From Singulisphaera sp. GP187 (GTDB taxonomy: Bacteria > Planctomycetota > UBA1135 > UBA2386): a stretch of DNA of 45,243 nucleotides. Every line of letters begins with the position of its first letter. The stretch's first letter is position 1. The notes under the pieces are model-generated. The model ran no database searches, was not told the origin of the DNA, and was given only the letters and a program-made list of their open reading frames with translations. The stretch is from NCBI GenBank assembly GCA_945871815.1, contig CAMBXM010000010.1, forward strand, positions 1 to 45,243. The letters run 5' to 3'. Positions 25,940 to 34,985 of the stretch are shown piece by piece. Made by a program: the position numbers and the translations under genes.

Positions 25940-27010
25940 ATGAAGCCTCTTCGCGTCCTCGTCGCCGGCTGCGGCAACATGGGCCGCAGCCACGCGCGCG
26001 CCTACCACCAACTCCCTGAGTTCGACATCTGTGGACTCGTGAGCCGAGGCGCGACTTCGCGCGACGCTCTGAGTCAGGAACTCGGCGGCTACCCGACGTT
26101 CGCTGACTTCGAGGCAGCATTGCGCGAGACCAAGCCAGACGTGGTCTCCATCAACACCTTCCCGGACACGCACGCGGCCATCGCGACGGCAGCGTTGAAC
26201 GCCGGTTGCCATGTCTTCTGTGAGAAGCCGCTCGCCGAGAGTGTGGAACAAGCGCAGGCGATTGCGGACCTCGCCAGACAACGGAACCGCAAGCTGGTCG
26301 TCGGCTACATCCTTCGCGTGCACCCGGCGTGGCAGAAGTTCATCGAGGTGGCACGCACTCTCGGCAAGCCGTTGGTGATGCGCATGAACCTGAACCAGCA
26401 AAGTCGGGGCAAGGACTGGGCGACCCACAAGGCGCTGATGAACTCGATGTCGCCCATCGTCGATTGCGGCGTTCACTACGTCGACGTGATGTGCCAGATG
26501 ACCGGCAGCCAGCCAGTGCGAGTCAGCGCCATTCAGGCCAGGCTGTCTGACGAACTGAAACCCGGCATGTACAACTACGGCCAGTTGCAGGTCGCGTTTG
26601 CCGACGGTTCCGTGGGCTGGTACGAGGCGGGCTGGGGGCCGATGATGAGTGAAGTCGCATACTTCGTGAAGGATGTGATCGGCCCCAAGGGCTGCGTCTC
26701 GATCCTCGCCCGCGACGGCGAACGCAAGGGCGACTCGTCCGACATCGACACGCATACCAAGACCAACTCGTTGAAGGTGCATTGGCAGGAGCGCGACGCC
26801 CGCGACGAGTTTCGCAAGCCCGATGAGTGGATCGACACCAACGACGAACCAGACCACGATGGTCTCTGTCGTCGCGAGCAGCAGTACCTGCTGCGTGCGA
26901 TTCGCGAGGACCTCGATCTCACCCAGCATCTCGCGGACGCCGTCAACAGCCTTCGCGTCGTGTTGGCCGCAGATCGCTCCTCTCGCGAGGGTCGGACCGT
27001 CGAGCTGTAG
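25940..27010 (+). CDS. Gfo/Idh/MocA-family oxidoreductase
   Basis: 356 residues from the ATG at 25940. The Rossmann start reads VLVAGCGNMGRSHARAYH (GxGxxG), and CEKPLAESVEQA (EKP motif, ~95-107) is the family NAD(P)-sugar signature. A second alpha/beta domain (~130-340) has VDCGVHYVDVM, the typical GxHxxD helix with the catalytic His. The substrate, usually a sugar or inositol, is not predictable. The stop overlaps the GTG start of the transporter gene at 27010, suggesting that this enzyme and transporter are linked. Confidence 0.9.
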   Translation: MKPLRVLVAGCGNMGRSHARAYHQLPEFDICGLVSRGATSRDALSQELGGYPTFADFEAALRETKPDVVSINTFPDTHAAIATAALNAGCHVFCEKPLAESVEQAQAIADLARQRNRKLVVGYILRVHPAWQKFIEVARTLGKPLVMRMNLNQQSRGKDWATHKALMNSMSPIVDCGVHYVDVMCQMTGSQPVRVSAIQARLSDELKPGMYNYGQLQVAFADGSVGWYEAGWGPMMSEVAYFVKDVIGPKGCVSILARDGERKGDSSDIDTHTKTNSLKVHWQERDARDEFRKPDEWIDTNDEPDHDGLCRREQQYLLRAIREDLDLTQHLADAVNSLRVVLAADRSSREGRTVEL

Positions 27011-27876
27011 TGCAAAGCAGCGCCGAATCCGCACGCCGAGCGCACCTGTTCGCAGCCCTGGCCATGCTGGCGTTCGCCGGCAATAGCCTGCTCTGTCGGC
27101 ACGCGCTGCGTCCAGCTTCGATCGACCCGCTCCACTTCGCGTTCCTCCGGGTCAGCGCCGGTGCCGCATTGCTCCTACTGCTGTCCCTGTCGCAGCCGCG
27201 AGTCCGCACAGTCCGCCAATGCGGCTCTTGGTGCTCGGCGTTGGCGCTCAGTGGCTACGCGATCGCCTTCTCGCTGGCCTACGTCGCACTCGACGCAGCG
27301 ACTGGAACACTGATCCTCTTTGCTGCGGTTCAGAGCACCATGATCGGCTGGGCCATCGCCCGCGGGGAACGCCCGACTGCCCGCGTCTGGACTGGATTCG
27401 GCTGCGCCAACGCTGGACTGGCCGTACTCCTACTCCCCGGAGTTTCGGCGCCAGATCCGGTCGGCACGGCGTGGATGGCCATCGCCGGGGTCAGTTGGGG
27501 TATTTACTCGCTGCGTGGCCGCGGACAGCAGGACCCGATCTCGACTACGGCGGCGAACTTCCTGCGCGCCATTCCGGTCTGCGCAGTTGCGGCTTTCGCC
27601 GTAGCCCCGGAGCCTGCGGATGGCATAACGATCCAGGGTTTCGGCCTCGCCGTGACCTCGGGGGCCATCACCTCAGGCCTTGGCTACGTGCTGTGGTACG
27701 CGGCGCTCGCACGCATCAAGGCCACCACCGCGGCCATGGTCCAAATGACCGTACCCGTGTTGGCCGCCGCGGGTGGAGTGCTGTGGTTCGACGAACGGCC
27801 AACGATCCGCCTCGGCGCCTCGGCGCTGCTGGTGCTTTTTGGAACGAGGCTCGTCGTGACAGCCCACGACCGCTGA
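27010..27876 (+). CDS. EamA-family (DMT) transporter
   Basis: 288 residues from the GTG at 27010, which overlaps the preceding stop by one base. The upstream in-frame region is inside the oxidoreductase gene and not membrane-like. It has about ten membrane helices in two EamA halves: LFAALAMLAFAGNSLLCRHAL (~12-32) starts the first, and GFGCANAGLAVLLLPGV and AWMAIAGVSWGIYSL begin the second. DMT proteins export metabolites or drugs, or import nucleotide sugars or amino acids; here the substrate is unknown. It is a probable operon partner of the Gfo/Idh/MocA gene. Confidence 0.9.
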   Translation: MQSSAESARRAHLFAALAMLAFAGNSLLCRHALRPASIDPLHFAFLRVSAGAALLLLLSLSQPRVRTVRQCGSWCSALALSGYAIAFSLAYVALDAATGTLILFAAVQSTMIGWAIARGERPTARVWTGFGCANAGLAVLLLPGVSAPDPVGTAWMAIAGVSWGIYSLRGRGQQDPISTTAANFLRAIPVCAVAAFAVAPEPADGITIQGFGLAVTSGAITSGLGYVLWYAALARIKATTAAMVQMTVPVLAAAGGVLWFDERPTIRLGASALLVLFGTRLVVTAHDR

Positions 27877-27932
27877 CCAATCGATCGAAGCTGCGCGTTG
27901 GTCGGGGCACGACAACGGGCTAGGGTGCCGTC

Positions 27933-29258
27933 ATGCAGCCTCGCAAGTCGGACCGGTCTTGGCTCGGCAACCTCGCACACTCCGGCGTACTGCCAGGGCT
28001 GCTGCTGATCTTGGCGACGGCACTCGCACTCGCCGCGGCCAACTCGGCGTACAGCGCGGGCTGGTTCCAGTTCTTCGAACAGGACTTCTCGATCCGGCTG
28101 GGCAACCTCGTTCTGGACGACCACCTGTCGCATTGGATCAACGACGGGTTGATGGTGCTGTTCTTCTTCTTCATCGGCCTCGAGATCAAGCACGAGGTGA
28201 TCGACGGCCAGCTGCAGTCCATGCGTGCTGCGGCCTTACCGGTCGCAGCAGCACTGGGCGGGATGCTGGTGCCGGCGATGCTCTACGCCGTGGTCGCGAT
28301 GGTCCGCGGCGATGCCCTCGCCGCAGCCGGATGGGGAATCCCAATGGCAACGGACATCGCCTTCGCACTCGGGCTGCTGGCGATCCTCGGCAAGAGGGTG
28401 CCAACGACGCTGAAGGTGTTCCTCGCCACGTTGGCGATCGTCGACGACCTCGGCGCCGTGCTCGTGATCGCGGTCTTCTACACTGCCGCGATCGAATGGC
28501 ACTACCTCGCGACCGGCCTCGTTCTGGTCGCCACGAGCTACGCGCTGAATCGACTCGGCGTCCGCCGCACGACCCCATACGCGCTGCTCGGTATTGCGAT
28601 CTGGCTCTTGTTCCTCGAGTCGGGAGTGCACGCGACGATTGCTGGTGTGGCCCTGGCGTTCACGGTGCCCGCACGGCGCAAACTCGACGAGCGCGAGTTC
28701 TCGGTCCGCACGCGCGAATTGATCGACGACTTTGACCAGGGCGCGGATCCAACCGACCGGACCAACGATGCACAACTGCACGTGATCCACGAACTGGCGG
28801 CGCACTGCATCGACGTGCAGGCACCGCTGCAGCGCATGGAGCATGCACTCAAGGGCTGGATCGCCTACGTGATCGTGCCCCTCTTCGCACTCTCCAATGC
28901 CGGCGTTGACCTCTCGGCCGGGCTCGCGACGACGTTTGCGTCGACGGCAGCGCAAGGAGTGGCACTGGGGCTTCTGCTGGGCAAGCCGGTGGGCGTGTTG
29001 GTCGCCACTTGGCTCGCCTGCAAGCTACTCCGAACAGGGCTGCCGGCTGGGGTCACCTGGCAGCATCTGCACGGCACCGCTTGGCTCGCCGGCGTCGGCT
29101 TCACGATGTCGCTGTTCGTCAACGAACTCGCCTTCCACGGCGTGCCTGAGTCCTACCGCGCCGCCAAGGTCGCCGTACTGGTCGCATCGGCGCTAGCCGG
29201 CGCTGTCGGCCTCGGGCTCCTGCTGCGCTGCAAGGCCGCCCCGGCAAGCCGAGGCTGA
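27933..29258 (+). CDS. nhaA: Na+/H+ antiporter NhaA
   Basis: 441 residues, close to the E. coli 388 plus an N- and C-terminal extension. Exchanges external H+ for internal Na+ in the inner membrane. Key residues are present: the GIPMATDIAFALG segment with Asp141, the double Asp171-Asp172 in LAIVDDLGAVL (transport site), and WIAYVIVPLFALSNAGVDL (~309-327). Eleven to twelve helices are expected. It fits a saline or alkaline habitat but does not prove it. Converges on pccB with 11 bases between the stops. Confidence 0.95.
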   Translation: MQPRKSDRSWLGNLAHSGVLPGLLLILATALALAAANSAYSAGWFQFFEQDFSIRLGNLVLDDHLSHWINDGLMVLFFFFIGLEIKHEVIDGQLQSMRAAALPVAAALGGMLVPAMLYAVVAMVRGDALAAAGWGIPMATDIAFALGLLAILGKRVPTTLKVFLATLAIVDDLGAVLVIAVFYTAAIEWHYLATGLVLVATSYALNRLGVRRTTPYALLGIAIWLLFLESGVHATIAGVALAFTVPARRKLDEREFSVRTRELIDDFDQGADPTDRTNDAQLHVIHELAAHCIDVQAPLQRMEHALKGWIAYVIVPLFALSNAGVDLSAGLATTFASTAAQGVALGLLLGKPVGVLVATWLACKLLRTGLPAGVTWQHLHGTAWLAGVGFTMSLFVNELAFHGVPESYRAAKVAVLVASALAGAVGLGLLLRCKAAPASRG

Positions 29259-29269
29259 ACGGCAGCTCG
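29250..29269. terminator. Weak hairpin at nhaA/pccB convergence
   Basis: GAG-G-CTG pairs with CAGCTC around a 5-base loop (one bulged G), with a closing C-G pair. It lies over the nhaA stop and next to the pccB stop. It is too short to be certain. Confidence 0.2.
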
Positions 29270-30820
29270 TCAGAGCGGGATGTTGCCGTGCTTCCGCGGT
29301 GGATTGCTGTCGCGCTTGCTCGCCAACAGCTCCAACGCCTGAATCAGCACCGGGCGCGTGCGGTGTGGCTCGATCACGTCATCGACGTAGCCGTGTTCCG
29401 CTGCCATGTAAGGGTTGTTGAACTTCGCCTTGTACTCGGCGACCAAGCGCTGCTCCTCGGCCTTTGGGTCCTTGGCCGCCGCGATCTCGCGTCGGAACAC
29501 GATTTTGGCTGCACCCTCGGCGCCCATGACGGCAATCTCCGCGTTCGGCCACGCCACATTGAGGTCGGCACGGATGTGCTTGCTGTTCATCACGTCGTAG
29601 GCGCCACCGTAGGCCTTGCGCGTGATCACGGTGATCTTCGGCACCGTCGCTTCGCAGTAGGCGTAGAGCAACTTCGCGCCGTGCGTGATGATGCCACCCC
29701 ACTCTTGGTCCCTGCCCGGCATGAAACCCGGCACATCCTCGAAGGTCACCAGCGGGATGTTGAACGCGTCGCAGAAGCGGATGAACCGGGCGGCCTTGAT
29801 CGACGCCTTGATGTCGAGCACACCGGCGAGGTGATTGGGCTGGTTGCCGACAATGCCAACGGAGCGCCCGCCAAGGCGAGCGAACCCCACGATCATGTTC
29901 TTGGCGTAGCGCGCATGCACTTCGAAGAACTTGCCGTCGTCGACCACTCGCTTGACGACTTGCTTCATGTCATACGGCTGGTCGCTCGACTGCGGGACGA
30001 TGCTGTCGAGCGCCTCGTCCATGCGGTTGGGATCGTCGTCGGTCGCGCGAAACGGTGGGTCATCGCCATTGTTGAGCGGAACGTAGCTCAGGAGTTCGCG
30101 AACCTGCATCAGACAGGTGGCGTCGTCCGGCGCCGTGAAGTGCGCCACACCGCTGACTTCGCTGTGCACGCGAGCGCCACCGAGCTCTTCGCTGGTGGTG
30201 TCCTCGTGGGTGACGGTCTTGACCACGTCGGGGCCGGTGATGTGCAGAAAGCTCGTACCCTCCACCATCAGGATGAAGTCGGTGATCGACGGCGAATAGA
30301 CCGCGCCACCTGCGCACGGGCCCATGATCGCGCTAATCTGGGGCACGACGCCGCTAGCCATGGTGTTGCGCAGGAAGATGTCGGCGTAACCACCGAGCGA
30401 GACGACTCCTTCCTGGATGCGGGCGCCACCGCTGTCGTTGAGACCGATGATGGGCACGCCCATCTTCATCGCCAGGTCCATGATCTTGCAGATCTTGGCG
30501 GCGTGCGTCTCGGACAGGCTGCCGCCGAAGACGGTGAAGTCCTGGGAGTAGAGGTAGACCGCGCGGCCGTCGATGCGAGCACTGCCGGTGACGACGCCGT
30601 CGCCGAGGATCTGGTTCTTCTCTCCGTCCATCCCGAAGTCGCGACAGCGGTGGACGACAAAACGGTCGATCTCCACAAAGGTGCCGGGATCCACCAAGAG
30701 GTCGATGCGCTCGCGGGCTGTGAGCTTGCCCTTCTTGTGCTGGGCTTCGATGCGTTCCGGTCCGCCGCCCTGCATCGAGCGCTCGCGCATCTCCTGCAAC
30801 TTCTTCATAGCTTCGTTCAT
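29270..30820 (-). CDS. pccB: Acyl-CoA carboxylase carboxyltransferase (beta) subunit
   Basis: 516 residues. Transfers carboxyl from biotin to propionyl-CoA (or a similar acyl-CoA). Family signature: [21 protein letters not shown] (~30-50), the glycine-rich oxyanion segments GGARIQEGV and [13 protein letters not shown], and the C-terminal half with GGAYDVMNS and [12 protein letters not shown] (AMGAEGAA-type motif). The ATG start begins [14 protein letters not shown], typical for PccB. Upstream on the same strand, 83 bases away, is methylmalonyl-CoA epimerase, which supports propionyl-CoA use. The matching biotin carboxylase is in the 20357-23629 operon. Confidence 0.95.
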   Translation of the reverse strand: MNEAMKKLQEMRERSMQGGGPERIEAQHKKGKLTARERIDLLVDPGTFVEIDRFVVHRCRDFGMDGEKNQILGDGVVTGSARIDGRAVYLYSQDFTVFGGSLSETHAAKICKIMDLAMKMGVPIIGLNDSGGARIQEGVVSLGGYADIFLRNTMASGVVPQISAIMGPCAGGAVYSPSITDFILMVEGTSFLHITGPDVVKTVTHEDTTSEELGGARVHSEVSGVAHFTAPDDATCLMQVRELLSYVPLNNGDDPPFRATDDDPNRMDEALDSIVPQSSDQPYDMKQVVKRVVDDGKFFEVHARYAKNMIVGFARLGGRSVGIVGNQPNHLAGVLDIKASIKAARFIRFCDAFNIPLVTFEDVPGFMPGRDQEWGGIITHGAKLLYAYCEATVPKITVITRKAYGGAYDVMNSKHIRADLNVAWPNAEIAVMGAEGAAKIVFRREIAAAKDPKAEEQRLVAEYKAKFNNPYMAAEHGYVDDVIEPHRTRPVLIQALELLASKRDSNPPRKHGNIPL

Positions 30821-30903
30821 CGGGGTCGGGAGCGTAGCGACGGGACGAGCCTCTGGCCAAGACCCGTTTGCTGAGTCCCAGCGAGCGGCGAAGGCAACGA
30901 GGT

Positions 30904-31326
30904 TCAGTGCCCGTGCGGGTCCTCGACCAGCTCGGTGAGCACCCCACCGAGCTGCTTTGGATGCAGGAAGGCCACCTTGCAGTCGTGAGCCCCTTGGCGC
31001 GGCGCCTGGTCGAGCAGCGCGGCGCCGGCGGTTGTGAGGGTGTCGATCTGCAGTTGACAGTCGCCGACGTGGAACGCGAGGTGGTGCACACCGGGCCCCT
31101 TGTTGGCCAAGAACTTGGCGATCGGCGAGTCCTCCGAGGTTGGCTCCAGCAGTTCGATGCGCGTACTCCCTGCGATCAAGACGGCGACCTTGACTCGCTC
31201 GGTGGGCACTACGTCGGTTGACTGCAACGACAGACCCATCGCGAGCCAGCGCGGCAGGGCTTCGGCGATGGACGGCACGGCGATGCCGATGTGGTGCAGG
31301 CCTTTCAGATTGTCGGCGGGCGTCAT
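30904..31326 (-). CDS. mce: Methylmalonyl-CoA epimerase
   Basis: 140 residues from the ATG at 31326; the longer frame upstream is not homologous. It interconverts the (S)- and (R)-methylmalonyl-CoA forms before mutase action. The VOC fold is visible: LHHIGIAV with metal His near 11-12, LEPTSEDSP (~55-63), GPGVHHLAF with His (~75-83) and GVLTELVED with Glu (~130) as the fourth ligand. It lies immediately upstream of pccB and is divergent from the peptidase gene. No mutase gene is in this window. Confidence 0.93.
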   Translation of the reverse strand: MTPADNLKGLHHIGIAVPSIAEALPRWLAMGLSLQSTDVVPTERVKVAVLIAGSTRIELLEPTSEDSPIAKFLANKGPGVHHLAFHVGDCQLQIDTLTTAGAALLDQAPRQGAHDCKVAFLHPKQLGGVLTELVEDPHGH

Positions 31327-31405
31327 GGGCCAGAGCCTACGCGACCGCGCCGCAGCTCGCGACTTCGTGCTAGCACCGTGCACCCTCCTGCGGCCAACTA
31401 CCGGC

Positions 31406-33025
31406 ATGCGGATCCACGTGCTCGTGCCGTCGCTCGCCATCGCGCTACTCGCCTCTTCGTGCACGCGCCCGGCAACCAGTCCGGGCGTGAGTGCGCCGCG
31501 CACGACGCCGGAGCGCACCGACTACGCAAGCACCTCGTCGATGGCGGAGGTCCAGACTTTCTTGTTCGCACTCAACGGGCTGCCTCGCGGCAACCGCCTG
31601 CGCACCGAAGTCGTGGGCCGCAGCCACGAAGACCGCGAGATCGTAATGGTGCGCGCCGCACTGCCGGCCATCGACGAGTCAAAGGCGCTGCGCGCCTTGG
31701 TGATCGCCAACATCCACGCCGGCGAAGTCGAGGGCAAGGAAGCGGTGCAGGCACTCCTGCGCGAAGTCGCGCTCGGCCAGCACGAGGACCTTCTCGCACG
31801 CTTCGTGCTCTACTTCGTACCGATCTACAACGTCGACGGCAACGAGCGCAGCGACGTAAAGAACCGTCCCGAACAGAACGGGCCCGAAGCCGTCGGCCTG
31901 CGCGCCAATGCGCAAGACCTCGACCTCAACCGCGACTTCGTCAAGGCCGAGGCAAAGGAGACGCAGACGCTGCTCGCGCTGTTCAACCGGCTCGACCCGC
32001 ATCTGTTCTTCGATCTGCACACGACCGACGGTAGCTGGCACGGCTACGACCTCACCTACGCACCATCGCTGTCCCCGAACTGCGATCCGGCACTCGCCGA
32101 TCTATCGCGGTCCTTGCTCGAAGCCGCGAATCTGGACCTCGAGACCGCGGCGCGCCCGCTGACCACGTTTGACTATGGCAACTTCGAGACCCGGGACTGG
32201 GACGGCAGTGGCGCCCCAAGCTCGCAACCAGACGTTCGAGGTTGGTGGACCTATGACCACCGCGCCCGCTACGGCATCAACTACTTCGGTTTGCGCAACC
32301 GGATCGGCATCCTCAGCGAGGCCTACAGCAATGCGGACTTTCGCTCGCGAATCGACGCGACGCAGGCCTTCGTGCTGGCGGTGTTGCGACAGGCAGGTCA
32401 GCGCGAAGAGGCGCTACGAAGCGCGTTCGCGATCGCCGACTCGGATACCGGGACGCGCGGGGCAACAACCGCCGACTCCCGTCCGGTCCAGTTCGGTTTT
32501 GACACGGTGTTCGCTCCCCCAGAACGCCTGTCGATCCGCGTCGGCGACTGCGATCGCATCCCTTGGCCCGACGGGCGCGGCGTGCGTTTCGCGCGGCGAG
32601 CTAGCTCCACGATCGAGGTCATGCCCGTCTTCCGCCGCTTCCAGAGTCGCCAGTGGATCGCGATGCCGCGGGCTTGGGCGCTGGTGGATCCGCCGCCGGC
32701 CGTTACCGAGTTGTTGCAGCACCATGGAATCGAGTTCGAGGTGCTCACTACCGCACGACGACAAGCCGCGGCGACGTTTGCGGTGACCAAGAAGCGCAAG
32801 CCAAAGCGCCCCTACCAGGGACATCAAGAACTCATCCTCGATGGGACCTGGGGAGAGCCCTTGCCCATGGACCTTCCCACTGGAACCTTGTGGATCGATG
32901 GCTCGCAGCGGCTCGCCCGCTTGGCGGCTGTGCTGCTCGAGCCGCAAAGCGAAGACTCCCTGTCTACTTGGAACTACTTCGAGGCAGCGACGGCGGACCG
33001 GTACCCCGTAATGCGCATCCTCTAG
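31406..33025 (+). CDS. M14-type zinc carboxypeptidase-like lipoprotein
   Basis: 539 residues from the ATG at 31406. Signal with lipobox ASSC (Cys19). The M14 pattern is present: HxxE zinc ligands H104 and E107 in NIHAGEVEG, third ligand H205 in FFDLHTTDG, NRDF (175-178, substrate Arg) and a catalytic Glu305 in GILSEAYSN. Related proteins are annotated as M14 or succinylglutamate desuccinylase-like peptidases. The C-terminal ~200 residues are a non-peptidase extension. It would cleave peptides or amidated substrates outside the cytoplasm. An upstream extension of the frame overlaps the epimerase gene and is unlikely to be coding. Confidence 0.85.
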   Translation: MRIHVLVPSLAIALLASSCTRPATSPGVSAPRTTPERTDYASTSSMAEVQTFLFALNGLPRGNRLRTEVVGRSHEDREIVMVRAALPAIDESKALRALVIANIHAGEVEGKEAVQALLREVALGQHEDLLARFVLYFVPIYNVDGNERSDVKNRPEQNGPEAVGLRANAQDLDLNRDFVKAEAKETQTLLALFNRLDPHLFFDLHTTDGSWHGYDLTYAPSLSPNCDPALADLSRSLLEAANLDLETAARPLTTFDYGNFETRDWDGSGAPSSQPDVRGWWTYDHRARYGINYFGLRNRIGILSEAYSNADFRSRIDATQAFVLAVLRQAGQREEALRSAFAIADSDTGTRGATTADSRPVQFGFDTVFAPPERLSIRVGDCDRIPWPDGRGVRFARRASSTIEVMPVFRRFQSRQWIAMPRAWALVDPPPAVTELLQHHGIEFEVLTTARRQAAATFAVTKKRKPKRPYQGHQELILDGTWGEPLPMDLPTGTLWIDGSQRLARLAAVLLEPQSEDSLSTWNYFEAATADRYPVMRIL

Positions 33026-33133
33026 TTTCGCCGGAGCATCCCTCCGCACGGGCACCTGCGACCTCGGGCGGATTGCTCGGATTCGTGACACAAGTTAAGC
33101 CTGCCTGCGAACCTACTGCGTAGGGACTCGTGT

Positions 33134-33162
33134 CCTTCCTCTCCTCGGGAGGACCTGGAAGG
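33134..33162. repeat. Interrupted stem-loop upstream of the cyclase-like gene
   Basis: CCTTCC-(2)-TCCTC-GG-GAGGA-(3)-GGAAGG can form a bipartite stem of 11 bp with a 2-base loop. It lies 65 bases before the next ATG, in the 201-base gap after the peptidase. It could be a terminator of the peptidase gene (no T-tract) or a leader element. Confidence 0.4.
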
Positions 33163-33226
33163 CCTGGGCGCACCAACCCCGGCTCTCCTCTCTTGTCCCT
33201 ATCTATTTCGTCCGTCAGCACCACTC

Positions 33227-34033
33227 ATGTCCGTACTGCTCACCATCGATCTGCTAGGCGCCACCACGCGCTGGCGCAGCGGCGATCCCGGCGATGCGGC
33301 TGCCCTGTTCGACGATTTCGCTGATCTTGTCCTCGATACCGTGGGTTCCATGGATGTCGCAGACCAGATTCACGGCGACATCGAAGCGAACTGGTGCAGC
33401 CTCCTTTGTCCGACGATCGAAGCGGCCTTGGCGCTCTCGCGTCGAATCTTCCGCCGCGCATGGCTCGATCCGCGCAGCGCTGACGACATGCGCCTATGGA
33501 TGCGGGCTTCCGTGTCGCCCAGCGACGACGACGCGATTCGCCACACGGGGCCCGACGAAGAACTCGCGCAGATCCGGCGCACCACGGCGACGCCGAGCCT
33601 GATGCGCAGTTTGGCCGCGCTTCGGGGCGGGCTCCAGGGCATGCGGATCCTGGTCGACGAGTCGCTCCTCAGTGACCCACTGCGCGGGATGTTCCGTGTG
33701 CCGCTCGGCCGCCTCGGCTTCATCCCGTTCCGCCGCATGAACTTCACCCCCTACCCGGCGACGCTGAAGCGCACCTGGCAGGACTTCCTCTGGATGGCAG
33801 ACACCCAGACGGAGTGGGTCAACTACACGCTGCGCATGAAGCAGCGCCTACTTTGGACCGCCAACGATCCTGGCGAAGCGCTCGAAGCGGCCGCCACGCA
33901 GGTGGTCTTCCACGAGGTCGACGCCATCGTGCAATCCGTTGTGCGCAAGAACACGATGCGCGGCGACGACGGTCGCTCGAGCCCCCGTCGCGAACAGACG
34001 CAAGAGCACGAAAGCGAAGCCGAGGGCAACTGA
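33227..34033 (+). CDS. Unknown protein, possible degenerate class III cyclase-like domain
   Basis: 268 residues. The N-half reads like a nucleotidyl-cyclase homology domain: LLTIDLLGATTRW with Asp8 where the first metal Asp would be, LFDDFADLVLDTVG helix, QIHGDIEANW with Asp51 at the second metal position, then ALALSRRIF, MRLWMRASVSP and GMRILVDESLL. The N and R transition-state residues of active cyclases are not evident. The C-terminal ~85 residues hold aromatic helices (TLKRTWQDFLWMADTQ) and a charged tail. This match is by eye and weak; it may be unrelated. There is no membrane segment. I cannot name a function. Confidence 0.4.
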   Translation: MSVLLTIDLLGATTRWRSGDPGDAAALFDDFADLVLDTVGSMDVADQIHGDIEANWCSLLCPTIEAALALSRRIFRRAWLDPRSADDMRLWMRASVSPSDDDAIRHTGPDEELAQIRRTTATPSLMRSLAALRGGLQGMRILVDESLLSDPLRGMFRVPLGRLGFIPFRRMNFTPYPATLKRTWQDFLWMADTQTEWVNYTLRMKQRLLWTANDPGEALEAAATQVVFHEVDAIVQSVVRKNTMRGDDGRSSPRREQTQEHESEAEGN

Positions 34034-34064
34034 GCGGACGCCGGCGAGCGAGCCGGCTCTCCGC

Positions 34065-34985
34065 TCAAAGGATGCGCTTGCCGAAGGCGCTCAAGATGAC
34101 GTCGACCGCGACCTCGCCGCTCTGGTTGCGCACGTCGAGGATTGGATTCAACTCGGTGACCTCGAGGCTGGTCATCGCACCGGAGTCCGCGACCATCTCC
34201 ATCAGCAGGTTGGCCTCGCGCCAACTGAGCCCGCCCTTGACCGGTGTGCCCGTGCCAGGAACGTCGCGCGGGTCCATGCCGTCGAGATCGAATGACACGT
34301 GGAAGCCCGCGGTGCCGTCGGTCGCAAAGCCGATCGCCTCCTGCATGATGGCCCGCATGCCGCGTTCATCGACGTCGCGCATCGTGTAGGCATGGATGCC
34401 GGACTTCTTGACCATCTCGCGCTCGCCCTCGTCGATATCGCGAATGCCGATCAAGCAGACGTGTTGCTTTTCGACCTTGGGCGAGAAGCCCGCGAGTTCG
34501 ACCAGTCGTTCGCTGCCGTAGCCCAGCAGGGTTGCGAGCGGCATGCCATGGATGTTCCCCGACGGCGAGATCTCGGGCGTGTTCATGTCGGCGTGGGCAT
34601 CCACCCAGATCAGGCCGACCTTCTGGTCCTGCATCCGGAAATGCTCGGCGATGCCGGCAACCGTGCCGATGGCGATGCTGTGGTCGCCGCCCATCACCAG
34701 CGGGATGCGGCCGTCGTCGAGCGTCCGGCGAACGCGCAGCCGCAGCCGGTTGCAGACGTGGTAGATCGCGTCGAGGTAGCGCGCATTCGGCTGGCCTGGG
34801 TCGCGCGTCTCGGGGGCGGGCACACCGATGTCGCCGTCATCCTCGACGGCAAAGCCGAGTCGACGGAGTTCGTGACTGACACCGGCGATGCGAATGGCCG
34901 ATGGCCCCATGTCGACACCGCGGCGGCCGGCGCCCAGATCCATGGGTACGCCAAGAAGGCGGACGGTTTTGGTTTGCGTGTTCAT
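34065..34985 (-). CDS. rocF: Arginase
   Basis: 306 residues from the ATG at 34985. Hydrolyses L-arginine to ornithine and urea. All metal and catalytic motifs are present: GGDHS with His102, DAHAD (Asp129, His131, Asp133), the GNIHGMPL catalytic His146, and SFDLDGMDP (Asp233, Asp235). The RRGVDMGPSAIR start is typical of RocF-type arginases. It is coupled (ATGA overlap) to the upstream SAM-hydrolase gene. Ornithine and urea would feed polyamine or nitrogen metabolism. Confidence 0.95.
   Translation of the reverse strand: MNTQTKTVRLLGVPMDLGAGRRGVDMGPSAIRIAGVSHELRRLGFAVEDDGDIGVPAPETRDPGQPNARYLDAIYHVCNRLRLRVRRTLDDGRIPLVMGGDHSIAIGTVAGIAEHFRMQDQKVGLIWVDAHADMNTPEISPSGNIHGMPLATLLGYGSERLVELAGFSPKVEKQHVCLIGIRDIDEGEREMVKKSGIHAYTMRDVDERGMRAIMQEAIGFATDGTAGFHVSFDLDGMDPRDVPGTGTPVKGGLSWREANLLMEMVADSGAMTSLEVTELNPILDVRNQSGEVAVDVILSAFGKRIL

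Noticed and set aside
29288-30874. 528-codon open frame opposite the carboxyltransferase gene
   Set aside because: Fully antisense to pccB, without any known motif; the opposite strand carries a complete enzyme.
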